Shown: piece by piece, positions 13,663 to 24,960 of the stretch
Position numbering within the stretch: the stretch's first letter is position 1
How the letters are laid out: each line of letters starts with the position of its first letter
Assembly: GCF_034190915.1 (NCBI RefSeq)
Contig: NW_026947503.1
Coordinates: 24,014,532-24,078,531 of the forward strand
Reading direction: 5' to 3'
Length of the DNA: 64,000 nucleotides
Origin: Cavia porcellus
Taxonomy: Eukaryota; Chordata; Mammalia; Rodentia; Caviidae
The notes under the pieces: generated by a model
Database searches by the model: none
What the model was told of the DNA's origin: nothing
The model's input: the letters and a program-made list of their open reading frames with translations, nothing else
Program-made: the position numbers and the translations under genes

Positions 13663-15439
13663 ATCTATTTTATTCTAAAGAGAAAGTAAAAACAAAATTT
13701 CTAAACACATCAATCAGGGCGTAACAATGGTACACACATTGTGCACTGTCATCCTCAAATCATTTACCCAGAGCCCAAAATTACTGCATTCAATTGTCCG
13801 AACAATAAAATACAGTATTTTCCCATTATAAAACTAGTACCTTAAGAAAAGAGAGGCAAGAAAAATAAACGCACTTGAAATATGCAGAGATCTGCAGTCG
13901 AGGAGTCATGAACAGAACGGTAAGAACTAAAAATCTAAAAAGGAACCGTGGTTTGAGGAAGAGAAGCTAAAGGAAGCAACAACTGTGCTGCAGGGAAAAT
14001 CCAGAACTAGGAAGAAGCAGCAGCGAGTGAGCAGTAGAGAAGCTTTCAGGAAAATAAGTGTATTGGTCGTTTTATCACATGTAATACAGTGCTTGAAGAT
14101 GTGACTTGCTCAATAAATGCTATCAAAACATTATTATCCATTCAGCTATTATTAGAATGCTCAGAGAACTAAGAATACAGTCAGAATAAAGAAACATGTA
14201 GGCCTTCGGGATTTGTCCCATAGTGTTCCTGCACACAGGGAGCTCTGCTGCTGCCAACAGTCCGCTCGTATCCCTGAGGTCTCTCTGGATTTTAACCCAC
14301 TCGGTGAAAGTCACTACTGGCATTGCTTCCAGAAATTAGCAGCTGTGGCAATAAAAAAGAACAGAAGTTGTCTCACAACTGGGAAAATAGCTCAGTTAAA
14401 ATTCTCTTTAAGTCAAACATTTGTTAAATCAGTTATTTGAAGTGAAAAGAATAAGAAAAACTGAACGTCCTAGTCAATGGTGCTGTAATTTCCTAAAGCA
14501 GTCTCTTACTGAGTACTATACATAGGTTCCCATTGACGTGGTAGAAGCAGGTTAACTGAAACCTAGTCGATCATGATGACAACTTTGTTGGGAATGTAAA
14601 TTCTCAGCATCTGAGTTGGTGTGGTGACTTATGATTGCTGTGCTTGTGACGCTGTGCAGTCTTGCTCAGACATGTACTTGTCAACATTTGTTTAGCCCAC
14701 TCTCAGAACCAGAAGCTTCTAAAGCCAGTGCCAAGCCTGGCACTTGAAATCTGCCCAACCAAAAAATCATAATTCTTTCATTATTTTCTTCTCTTTTATT
14801 ACAAAATCAATTCAACTTCATTATGAAAGAAAAGAAAACACAAAAAAGAACTCAAGGAACATCATGCACCTAATGAGAACCACCTGTCAATATTGTGGTG
14901 AATGCCCAGCCTAATATTTTATAAACATCTCCCTACTCATGCATATATGCTATTTTATTACGCTTTATTTTCTGCAAAGATATCATCAAATTCACTTTTT
15001 TCAGTTTGTTATTTTTTTCCTTACGTTTCAGAAATGATTAGTTTCTCATGTAGATTGGAAAAAGAGGGCCAGAAGATAAGATAATCCCAATTAACAATAT
15101 AGAAACTTACCTGGGGAAGTAGGGAAGAGGGGGAAATGGTTGGAAGAAAGCTGGAGTGTATAGCATTGACATAATTGCAAAGAGGAAATTAATCCAAGGT
15201 TCGGCTCTTAAAGTCCCTCTGGACTCTCTGGCTGTCCATCTGCTCAGTACTTTGACCCTGCGCATCCGGGACACATAAGATGCTGGGGAGATCAGAGGGG
15301 TTGTCAGAAATAGCACACAACAGTGACTGCATGTGTTCACCACCTTGCAGTGTAAGCTGTGGTAGGTATCTCCTGTGAATTCCCAGGCCAGCCTTCAAAA
15401 AACTGGATAGACAGGGGCTGAAACACCAGGCCTCAGAAA

Positions 15440-15600
15440 TGAACTCCCCAGGTTGAATCCAGTCTCCACTTTTCAGCTGCAGTCCTTGGGTAATTGATAT
15501 CAAGTTGCTCCAACTCAATTTCCTAATCTGTAAAGTGGGATAATTAATTAGTACCCACCCCACAGGCTTGGGGTGAGAGTTAATAAGTTTGTATGCACAG
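15440..15600 (+). mobile_element. MIR SINE
   Basis: Core AGTTGCTCCAACTCAATTTC, then CTAATCTGTAAAGTGGGATA and a short 3' part. Confidence 0.7.
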
Positions 15601-15844
15601 AGAGTTTACTAAATACTGACACACATCAAATCCAGTGGAAAACGTTAAAAAGTAATCTACTGGGGGTTTTGCTGTGCTCCACACACTGAGCGCACCTCAG
15701 GGACACTAGGAGTGTCACAGAGCAGGAAGATCAGCAAGCAAGCAGCCCCATTGCAGTAACACTCCCATCACACATGGCTTCAAATTAGGCACAACCCGTC
15801 CTCACAGCATTAGAAACTAATGTTATTGCTGCGTAGTTCTCCTG

Positions 15845-16130
15845 CCCAAAGATGATTCCTTCCCTTTTAGGACTGAACGATACTGCATTGTGTGTGGATC
15901 CCACATTTTGTTTACCCATCTATCAATGGGTACTTAGGTTGTTTCTACCTCTTTTCTATTATAGATAGTACAGCTGTGAACATTGATATGAAAATATCTA
16001 CTTGCACTCAGTTCTTCTGAATACATATTCAGAAATCGAATGGCTGAATCATACAATTTTCATGGGAACCCTATACTGTTTTCCTCATTTGATCATGCTA
16101 CCAATAATTGTGCATATAATAGCAAGTTAT
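15845..16130 (-). mobile_element. Old L1 3' fragment, antisense
   Basis: Reads on the plus strand like the reverse complement of an L1 ORF2/3' region: TTACCCATCTATCAATGGGT, ACTTAGGTTGTTTC, CTGTGAACATTGATATGAAA, ATACTGTTTTCC. No open frame remains. Confidence 0.7.
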
Positions 16131-17118
16131 ATTTAATATGCTTATGGTTTCTCTTAAGGATATCAGCAAGATTTGATTATAACAGATTTACACGTGGATG
16201 AATAAATAGATGAGGGGCGTATTTTATGCTTACCCTTAATAATAGTGGTGTGAAATGTCCTGCCACATTTGCCTGGGAGGAGTACTTCTTCCTGTTAAAG
16301 GCTCCAGCAGTGGCCCCAGATGGGCAGTGAGTTACTGTGTTCAATTGCGTTCTCATGGCTCAGAATTAAAGGAGTTATAGTAGTTCACATGAAGTCTTCC
16401 AGAGCTCTGTAAAGATTTCAGCAAGGGAAAAACATTAAAAGGAAGAGGGGAAAGATTCCTCACACTAGGAAAACTTACAAAGAAATTAAACTCTTGGCCC
16501 TTTAAATCGGCCCTGCGGGATAATATGTACTACTTCCTGGCAGAAGTTGCTTAGGGACTCCCTTCTCAGGCTCACTGTAGCGTGGTGCAAGTGATGAACA
16601 TAAATGATGAAATTGGGTTCTTCTAGTTTTAAGTTTTTTGTGCTGATTTAGGACTGAGCAGCTGTGGGAGAGCCACCCTCTAAATTGCCATTAAAAGCTG
16701 TTTAGGAGGCTCTTAATGTTCTGGAGTGAATCAAATGGACTCTTGGACAATGTTTAGACTATTTTGTGCCTGGATAGGATTATTTACTGGTGAGTAGGTT
16801 CCACTCAGTTCTCTAACTTGTCCCAGAGCCTTGAACCTCTGGGATACAAGTTTCCTTCACATGAAGATACCTCTAGCAATAGCAGGCAAAGAAAATCCAG
16901 CTGACTGCTTGGAGTTGGACACTGGAAGACTTGCAGGTCACCTTTCAGCCTCCTCTGTCCTCAGTAGCTGGTGCCTCCAATTTCTAAGGCCTGCTGAGGT
17001 TCTGCAGGTTGGGCTGGCTGGTTTCTCCATAGAGGGTGCCTCTGAAGGCACCTAAGCTTGCATTATATCACTCTGAAAAATCCTTCCCATCTTCCCATTC
17101 ACTTGTCATGTTCATATA

Positions 17119-17307
17119 AGTGGTTTGGTTCACAAACTTGATTCTTTCCATGATTTTGGTCATAAACTGAGTTGGATGAGAACCAAATCAAATTCAGTGG
17201 TTAGGTTCAATGTTCACCTTATGGGAACATTTGATTCGATTGTCATCTTGGTTGGTTTGCAACCAGAATCATGGAGAAAGTTGAGTCCATGAACCAAAGT
17301 ACCACTG
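17119..17307. repeat. ~190-bp imperfect palindrome, MITE-like
   Basis: Left arm AGTGGTTTGGTTCACAAAC...CCATGATTTTGGT pairs with right arm ACCAGAATCATGG...GAACCAAAGTACCACT. Inner parts also pair (GATGAGAACCAAATCAAAT against ATTTGATTCGATTGTCATC). The full-length self-complementarity suggests a foldback DNA transposon. Confidence 0.65.
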
Positions 17308-17629
17308 TGTCCTTTTTTTAGGGTTAAACATGCCTCCTAAATCATGCAATATGAGCCTTACAAGTTTATTTCTTGTTCTCATCATTTGGGATTAATGTGT
17401 GAAAGAAGAAAGGATAAAAGTATTACTTCTCTGCCATATTGTAGTCAGAAGCTTCTTTCCTTTCTCCTCCTCATTTGTTTTTGGAGGGAGAGATGTCTGT
17501 CATTGAAGGGAAGGAAAGAGATGAGTGAAAGCAACCAGTAAGAATTGCCTTTGCTGTTTGATTGCTGTGTTCATAAAGCTGCAGCTGAAACACTGTTCTG
17601 ATCTCAAATCATTCCTACACTAATCACTT

Positions 17630-17790
17630 TCATTATATTATCTGTAATCCTTCCAATGATCCTATAAGGCAGATTTTTTCTCTATACTTTATCCATGGAA
17701 TCTGGAACTCAGCAAGTTTAAGCAGCAAGCCTGAAATCACACTGCTAAATCGCAGAGTCAAAATTATAAGCCAGGTATTCTCGACCCGAA
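17630..17790 (-). mobile_element. MIR SINE, diverged
   Basis: Reverse MIR: CAATGATCCTATAAGGCAG, GGAACTCAGCAAGTTTAAGC and ATCACACTGCTAAATCGCAG. Confidence 0.6.
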
Positions 17791-18056
17791 CCAGTGCTCT
17801 ATCTACTACTTACACACATAACTTGATTCCAGATCCTATAAAATACTCTGCAAAATGCAGTTCTTTCATCCAAAAACAAATCCTACATATCTGGTGCATG
17901 AGAAGGCACTTATGCAAGAGAAACCCCAAGCAGATCTTAGGAAAATCTTTTATTTGCATCAAGAATTTAAATAGTACTTGACTTTTTAAGGTACTTTTTA
18001 AGTCCCAAACTCTATAGGCCGATTTAAAAAAAAAAACTCTTTTGCAGACTCTAAAC

Positions 18057-18138
18057 CAGTGATGGCAAACCTTTTACAGCTTTCAACGCTAATGAACAAC
18101 CCGAGGTGGCACACATCCCATAGTTTGGCCACCACTGT
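18057..18138 (+). mobile_element. 82-bp hAT-like non-autonomous DNA element
   Basis: It begins CAGTGATGGCAAACC and ends GTTTGGCCACCACTG, imperfect inverted ends with the CAGTG/CACTG termini of hAT elements. The 8-bp flanks CTCTAAAC and TTCTGAAT differ only by three transitions, as a decayed 8-bp duplication would. The ends recall the OposCharlie1-type hAT family from memory. Confidence 0.5.
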
Positions 18139-20194
18139 TCTGAATAGTCTGCCCCTGCTGTTATCTTCACTTTCTTGATTTAGTTTTTTTCCTTCAAAAG
18201 CTCTTACACACCTGACGAATAGGATGTATCCCTGCTACACTGTTATGAGATTTTTACATGGAATCATTCGCAGGGGCCCCCAGGGGAATCATTCTCAGGG
18301 ACACACAGGCTTGCTTGATTACCAGACACAGCCATTTCTATGTAAAACCATCTGATCACCACTTCCCCTGGCCAAAAAATGAGAAAAGTGTTTGCATTTG
18401 GAAAGCCAAGCTGTAACACGTGAAGTGTATTAAGAGTGACCGCTGCCCTAGAGTCCCTATGAACTTTCCTCATCTTAGTTTGTTTTTCTTAAAGATAAAA
18501 ACTGCACAGCAGTGTTTGCAGTTAGCCTAACAAGTGCCCTGGCTTGCATGACAAGCTTTCATTTGGCTATCTCAACTGCGTATACGTAAATTATGTTGTA
18601 AGTAATCTTTGAAATGTTGTAACACATGCAACCAGTGTTTATTTTGAAATATATCATTATTTATTTTAAATGGAGAATTATGATTGGTGAGCGTTTAATG
18701 TGCAAAATAATGATGTGTTCCCAGGACCTCTAGGGAAAGTAGCCTGATGCCCTGGAGTCTCAGCACCATTCCCCTGGAGCAGAGAGCTGGAATCAGTTAC
18801 ACAATTAAGAAAAAAAACCCAAAGGAGAGGTTAATTTGTAGCTGAGCAGGTATTTAAATAGGGCATGCCCATCCCGAAGCTCAGCTCTTTTCCTGATAGG
18901 GAAGGAAGCTTTTTGAAAGTGTATCAAACCACATCATTATCATTTAATTTTATAAAAAAGCATATGACGGGTTGTTTCCACCTCCACTGTATGGATGGTC
19001 ACAAGTCCTTGAAATGCTCAAAAAGATCAAGGTGCCCCAGTTTTACATTTTGAATGTGGATAGATTGCAGGGATCATATCCATTTTTAAAAATGCTTTGG
19101 AATATCTTGGAGTCTATACCTTAGCAGCAGAATTTAAATAGAAACAGACAAACAGAACCACATGTTTAAATGTGGTGTTAGACTTGAGTATCAAAAACAT
19201 ATGTTTTTTCCCTCTGTCCAAATTTCTCATGACTCTATTTGGATTTCAAATTATCTAGTGCACAGCTATTCCTCATACAGTTTTCTGTAGTACAGCCTCA
19301 AGTAATGAAGTAGGTAATAACCATAAAATTTTAATGGGTACTCTACAAAGACACTTTTCCTTTTGTTAGCATGGATTTTTTTTAACCTTGGAAAACAAGG
19401 CCAACTTTAAGTTCCATAGACTGTAAAGGTAGATCCTTTGCTTCTGTTCCAAATCATCATCACCATTGCAAATTTATATCTTCATAGACTTCCTGTAGCA
19501 TGTGAGATTATATTTTAGTTAAAGAGTTTGGGAAGTTATTTCTAATAAGGAAACTCTGGCACTGCCACATGTCATTCATATCAGTAAATTGCATGGATTA
19601 ATACATTAATCTATATTGTGAGAATAAGTACAGACAGGAAAATGGGGGATAGAGGGAGAACCTTAGCTAATTCATCCAAATCTCTTTTGGGAGTCCCAAA
19701 TGCCACTGTTTTTGTAACAAAAATCCACTTCGACACTTTTGGAGTGAGATATCTTCCACAACTGGGCTATGTGTGAGCACTGTTGCTAAAAAAACAAAAC
19801 AATATTACTTTAACTTGGCTTCAGAATTCTCTTATAAATGTGATTGTTATGAAATGTGTGACTACTTAGGACATCTTTTGTACCATTTGTAGGTTTAGAA
19901 TTTAACTTTTTATAATTTTTTTATGTTTTAAGAAGAGGTTGCTTAAGTTTCTCCTATAAATGATAATTCATCGAGCAGACAAGCCACACAAATTCATTTG
20001 GCCAATAATGTAATTAAGATTATCCCAATTTGCAAAAGCAGAAATAAATCATACATTATTTCCTACACATTTTATTTAAAATGTGACAAAAATAATAAGC
20101 ATGTGAAATTTCTTTCTTAGACAGAAGGCCTTCTTCAACCTGGCTGAGAGTTCCAGTTGGTCTTGGTGGTGGTGGTTTGTGCACTAGTGGAGAT

Positions 20195-20245
20195 GGAATT
20201 CTAGAGTAGCGGGGATTACTGGCATGTGTCACTGTATCTAGTGCT
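20195..20245 (-). mobile_element. B1/7SL-like 5' fragment
   Basis: GAGTAGCGGGGATTACTGGC and ATGTGTCACTGTATCTAG read in reverse like the 5' part of a 7SL-derived SINE. Short and isolated, so uncertain. Confidence 0.4.
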
Positions 20246-20939
20246 TGTGATCATTTGAAGAATGTAGGGGCTTACTTTAGGACTCATGCAGTGTCTCACT
20301 TCTGAGATCAAGAGTTTGTGGACCTTTCAGCATTACAGTGTACAAATGACAGGTCCCCATGGGTGGCCTGATAGGCTGCAGATATTTGACCTGCTGGCGG
20401 CTAAATGCGTTTAATTTATCCACTTAGGAAAGGTACCCAAACACATATAACAGTGACACTCTAATAGGAATCTAATTTATTTTATTTTTTTAAACAAAAG
20501 GTCTTTGTAATGATAGTATACTGCTATAGTCAACTTGAAATATTTTCGAGTATGTTCTATAGAGCTCCTGATTCACTGAATCCAGATTAATTCTCTGCCT
20601 TTGATGCATGTTACTGGAAGTGGTAAAGGAAAGCTTATGTGAATCATCTGTGAGAGAAGGGAAGGAAAAGTAGTAGAAGCAGTAGACACGGAGAGACAGA
20701 GGGAGTGTTTGTTCCAGTGAGAAAGATCCATAAGTTACCTTGTAAGACCTAAAGGATTGATTTTTATATATTATGTAGCAAATCCTGGTATGAGAAGGTG
20801 TAGACATATGGCTTTGATAGTGTTTTTCCCTGTAATCTCGGATTGCCTTTAAAATGTTCCATCCTACTTATTGCCTGAATTTTCCTGAGAATGGGTGATT
20901 TCATTCTAAAGCGATCACTGAAAATAATTCTATATTTAA

Positions 20940-21038
<99 letters not shown>

Positions 21039-22082
21039 TAATGTGAAAGATGATCCCATTCCACGTCATTTGCAATTAGCCACTAGAACTCTGTAAAGTC
21101 TGAGTATGTGTGCATTGTTTATATTTGATTGTGTTTGTGTATAATTCTCTATTTTGGCTTTAAATTTTTGGATGTTTATTTGGTTATATATTATATACTC
21201 TGTCTAAATCATTACACACTATACTCACATTGAATCATTCTTATATTTCAGTTTTTATACTTAGTAGGCAATAATTCCTTAATTAGCATTTTGTACAATT
21301 ATAACCCATCCTTCCTCTCTGACTCCTCTACCTATTTTCCATGTGCTGAACTTGAAAAGTCTAGGCCAGTCAGTTTAAGACCAAAGACCACGCCCAACCT
21401 GATTAAAAATACATTGTATACAATGTCACATATTCAGAGTGTCTGCCACTGTAAGATATTGTGGTTTCAAACCTCTCCAGACCTAATACTACCCTCTCTC
21501 ATCTTAAAGTGAGACCATAGAACCTATGATATAACCAAGAACTGAATATTTCCAGGAAAAGTACACTCAAATGCAGGACATTGCTTTATATAACTCTTTG
21601 CTCTGTTGCTTTTCAAAAGAATACTTTCTAAAAGTGATTTGCTTTTACAGGTGGGAATAAAATCAGTGTTATTCATTCCTAATACTAAAGCTGTCTTCAG
21701 TGAGAAAGTTTTCTGCCACTAAGATTGCAAAATACTAATGCAAGGTTTTCAGAAAAGATTGTATATTATGTTTCTTGAGAAACAAAAGCACATGTGTGTA
21801 GAGAAACATACACATCACACATAGATTTCTAGATTTAGGGGATTGGTTTATGGATTCTAGAGGTTCAAATCCAGACTAAGATGGTAGTCTAGACACAGAA
21901 TAGTAAGTGTTGCTGTTAAAATCCAGCAGCAGTCTCCTGACAGAATTCCTTCTTTATCAAAGGAGATCAGTCTTTTTTCTTTCAAGTCTTCAACTGATGG
22001 GATGAGGTCTCATTTAGGGTGATCAATATACTTTACCAAATATCTACTGATTTAAATGTTAATCTCACTTTAAAAATACCCA

Positions 22083-22350
22083 CACAGTCAGGCGTGCTGA
22101 TATGTGCCTATAATCCCAGCATTCTGGGATGCTAAGGCAGAAATATCTCAAACTTTTAAGCTAGGCCTGGGCAATGTAATGACTTAGCAAGATCCCTGTC
22201 TCAAATTTTTAAAAAGAAGGGCAGGGAATTTAGCTCAGTGGCTCAAGCACTTGCCTGGTAAGTGCAAGTTTGTAAGCTCAATCTCTGGTACAAAAAAAAA
22301 AGAAAAATTGAAAAGGCTCAGTGTAAAAACACTGGATTCAATTCCCAGTA
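22083..22350 (+). mobile_element. B1-dID SINE with extra ID-like tail
   Basis: B1 part with TATAATCCCAGCATTCTGGG and GCAAGATCCCTGTCTC, then an ID part with GGAATTTAGCTCAGTGG and ATCTCTGGTAC. A second partial ID-like end (GGATTCAATTCCCAGTACC) follows the A tail, so two insertions may be stacked. An AATC-rich tail runs to 22381. Confidence 0.8.
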
Positions 22351-22469
22351 CCATAATCAGTAAATCAATCAGTCAATCAGTCCTACACAGAAACATCTAG
22401 ACTGATGTGTGGGCAAATATCTGGGAACCTTGACCTAGCCAAGTCGATTGGTAAAGTTAGCCATCACAG

Positions 22470-22575
22470 GGGCCAAGGATTTATCTCAGTGGCATAAGTG
22501 CCTGCCTGGCAAGTGCAAGGTTGTGAGTTTGATCCCCAGTAGCAAAAGACAAATAAATAAATAAACAAACAAACT
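22470..22575 (+). mobile_element. ID SINE
   Basis: Body GGCCAAGGATTTATCTCAGT ... TTTGATCCCCAGTAGC with AAATAAATAAATAAAC tail. Short flanking duplication ATCACAG at 22463-22469 and 22576-22582. Confidence 0.85.
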
Positions 22576-22782
22576 ATCACAGATATTTGTCAATATGGTG
22601 TCTGTACATATCTTGAGTTTTACTTGCTCTTAAGAGTAATGAGGTCATACCTCCACCTAGCATGATAGAAATACCCTGTGGAAAAATACACTAAACCTTT
22701 CCTTAGAAGAGAATGCAACGTAATGTTTGTTTTTTGTCCTTAATATGTTATAACTTAAATACTGTGTTAAAACTGATGGTAT

Positions 22783-22886
22783 GGGGGCTGGGGATTTAGT
22801 TCAGCGGCATAAGTGCCTGCCTTGCAAGCAGGCAATCGTGAGTTCGATCCCTGGTACCGATAAAAATTAAAAAGACAAAAAAAAAA
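22783..22886 (+). mobile_element. ID SINE, well preserved
   Basis: GGGGCTGGGGATTTAGTTCA ... GAGTTCGATCCCTGGTACCG with A-rich tail; duplication GATGGTAT at 22775-22782 and 22887-22894. The body preserves A-box- and B-box-like sequences (TTAGTTCAGCGG, GTTCGATCCC) and is one of the youngest looking copies here. Confidence 0.9.
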
Positions 22887-24308
22887 GATGGTATTTATAT
22901 AAAGTTAATGCATCTTCTGATGTAAGGGAAAACAGGATATTTATACACATGCAAACATACTCATAAAATAATACTCATGACAATAACAAGTTTTTTTTCT
23001 ACAACTGGCCATATGATCATTGCTGTTATTTATAACCACCTTTTCTATTACGCATTCCTATTCCCTTTGCCCTCAGTGTACCCCACCTGGTCACAGTTTT
23101 TTTTTCCTGATGAGATAACCCAAACTTTTCTGAGCCATTAGCCCTGCCTAAGACAGGATTTTATTGTAATTTTTTACTGACTTTAGTTTCAGGAGACATA
23201 ACACAAAGACACTCTACAGTGTTCCTTGTATTCCATATTCCACAGACACTTATCTTTACCTCTGTTGTAGAATAACAATAGTTTCCTCTTGTTGGTTGAA
23301 TACAATCACTGTCCACAGTGACCGCCATTTTTTGGGTGATGTAGAGGCACGAGGAGCCTAGAGGCTCGGGAGTTGTTCAGTGAATCATTACTGATCTCCT
23401 GGTAGAAGTATTGCTCCTTTTCTAACTATATGTAGAGTCACAAAAACCGAAAGCAAACACTTAGCTAGTGAATCACTAAGAATAATATAATAATCATGCC
23501 ACTGCCATTTTTGTCCTGTGATTCCTGGTCCTGTGAATCCTGATTATGGGTTATGGGAGAGACTAAACCATATATTGGACGCTGATATAACAGCATATCC
23601 ATCTTCCTGGTGAACCATGCTCCAAACCAAATGTGTGGGTCCTGAGGCCCAACCATATTGACTCATAGAATTACAGTCACAGATAGCAAACAGAAAGGAC
23701 AGTTTCTAAACAGATGGATACTAACTTACAATTGAGAGTTGGAGTTTTTAAGTGTTACTTCCTCACGTTTGTTACCCTGAACCATGGGTAGTGAGCTGTA
23801 GCCCGTGGGTTACATCTGGCCTACCATGGAATTCTGGAAAGGAAGTGTTATTGCAGTGCAGCCATACTGACACACTGAAGTGCTGTCTTTGGCTTCTTTA
23901 GATGACAGCAGTGGAGTTTAGTAGCTGCAACAGAGGCCACAAAGCTGAGATGTGATCTGCCTCTTTTTCCAGAAAAGTTCCAATTCCTGCTGTAAGTGAT
24001 ATCTTAATAGGCCAGGTGATAGGGTAATCCAGTTTCTTCCAGCCCAGCAGTAATGAATTGAACATAAATAGTAGGAAGGGCATGGTGCTGGTTACTTTGG
24101 GGGATGTGGTACCTACCACATAGTTGAATAATGTTAAGAACTAGCAGCAACAGAACAGAAACATAAACGCCTTAGCAAGACCCTGTGTCTAAATTTTAAA
24201 TTTGAAAACTTTAAATTTGAAATTGTTTCCAGCTTGATTTCATTGTTGTAAAAACACTGTGAAGGCAGGTTTTACTTTTGTCAGTATTTTACAGGTAGGA
24301 AAATAGAG

Positions 24309-24335
24309 GCGTAAAGACCCTGATGGTCTTTACGC
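24309..24335. repeat. Perfect 11-bp inverted repeat (5-nt loop)
   Basis: GCGTAAAGACC - CTGAT - GGTCTTTACGC. The arms pair without mismatch. No surrounding gene for a small RNA is recognised. Confidence 0.85.
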
Positions 24336-24825
24336 AATAGCAGCAGACTGGGAGGGTGGGCATTCCTTAAGTACAGCAGAGCACGTGAGTTAAAAAGGAT
24401 ATGAAGTCCCGTGAAGGTGGAGAGGACAAAGTAGGCTTTACTGAGAAGATCAAGGAAGCTTCCTAGTGGGGCTGGGGGACATGTACAGTGGCACTTGAAA
24501 TGCTGGTTAGAAAACCAGTAATTATAAAGTATGAGGGTACAGACAGAAGTTTTGATTGGACATTGTTAGAGATGAAAACAATAGACAGAAGCATGGAGAT
24601 AAGAAAAGGTGGTTTTGATCAAGGGTGAAGAAGAAAGGTTAGGTTTCTGGAGTCAAAGGAGCCAGAGGATAGAAAAATCTCAAAGAATATAATACCAGAC
24701 CTCATATGCGGGCATGGACATTGCGGGCTAGTGTTGTTTTGTACAAGTTCTGTAGCCCTCATGTAAAGTGCTTGGAACCAGATGTGTTTTATAGTTCTAG
24801 GAATTTGGAATATTTGTGTAGAACT

Positions 24826-24960
24826 TAATAGTTAAGCATCCCTAATCTGAAAATCTGAAATGTTTAAAGAGTTTCAGATTTCATGTTTTCAGATTAGGGA
24901 TATGTGACCCATATTGAGCTTAGAGTTTTGGAGCAAGGAACGACATACATAGCACCTTGC
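24826..24960. mobile_element. Tigger-like DNA transposon remnant
   Basis: AAGCATCCCTAATCTGAAAA and TTTTCAGATTAGGGATATG are inverted to each other and fit the ends of a Tigger/pogo-type element (GCATCCCTAATC...). The short interior implies a deletion; subfamily not determined. Confidence 0.55.

Noticed and set aside
22783..22886. Possible tRNA gene
   Set aside because: A- and B-box-like sequences are present, but the body lacks a cloverleaf and has an A-rich tail and target-site duplication; it is a tRNA-derived ID SINE.
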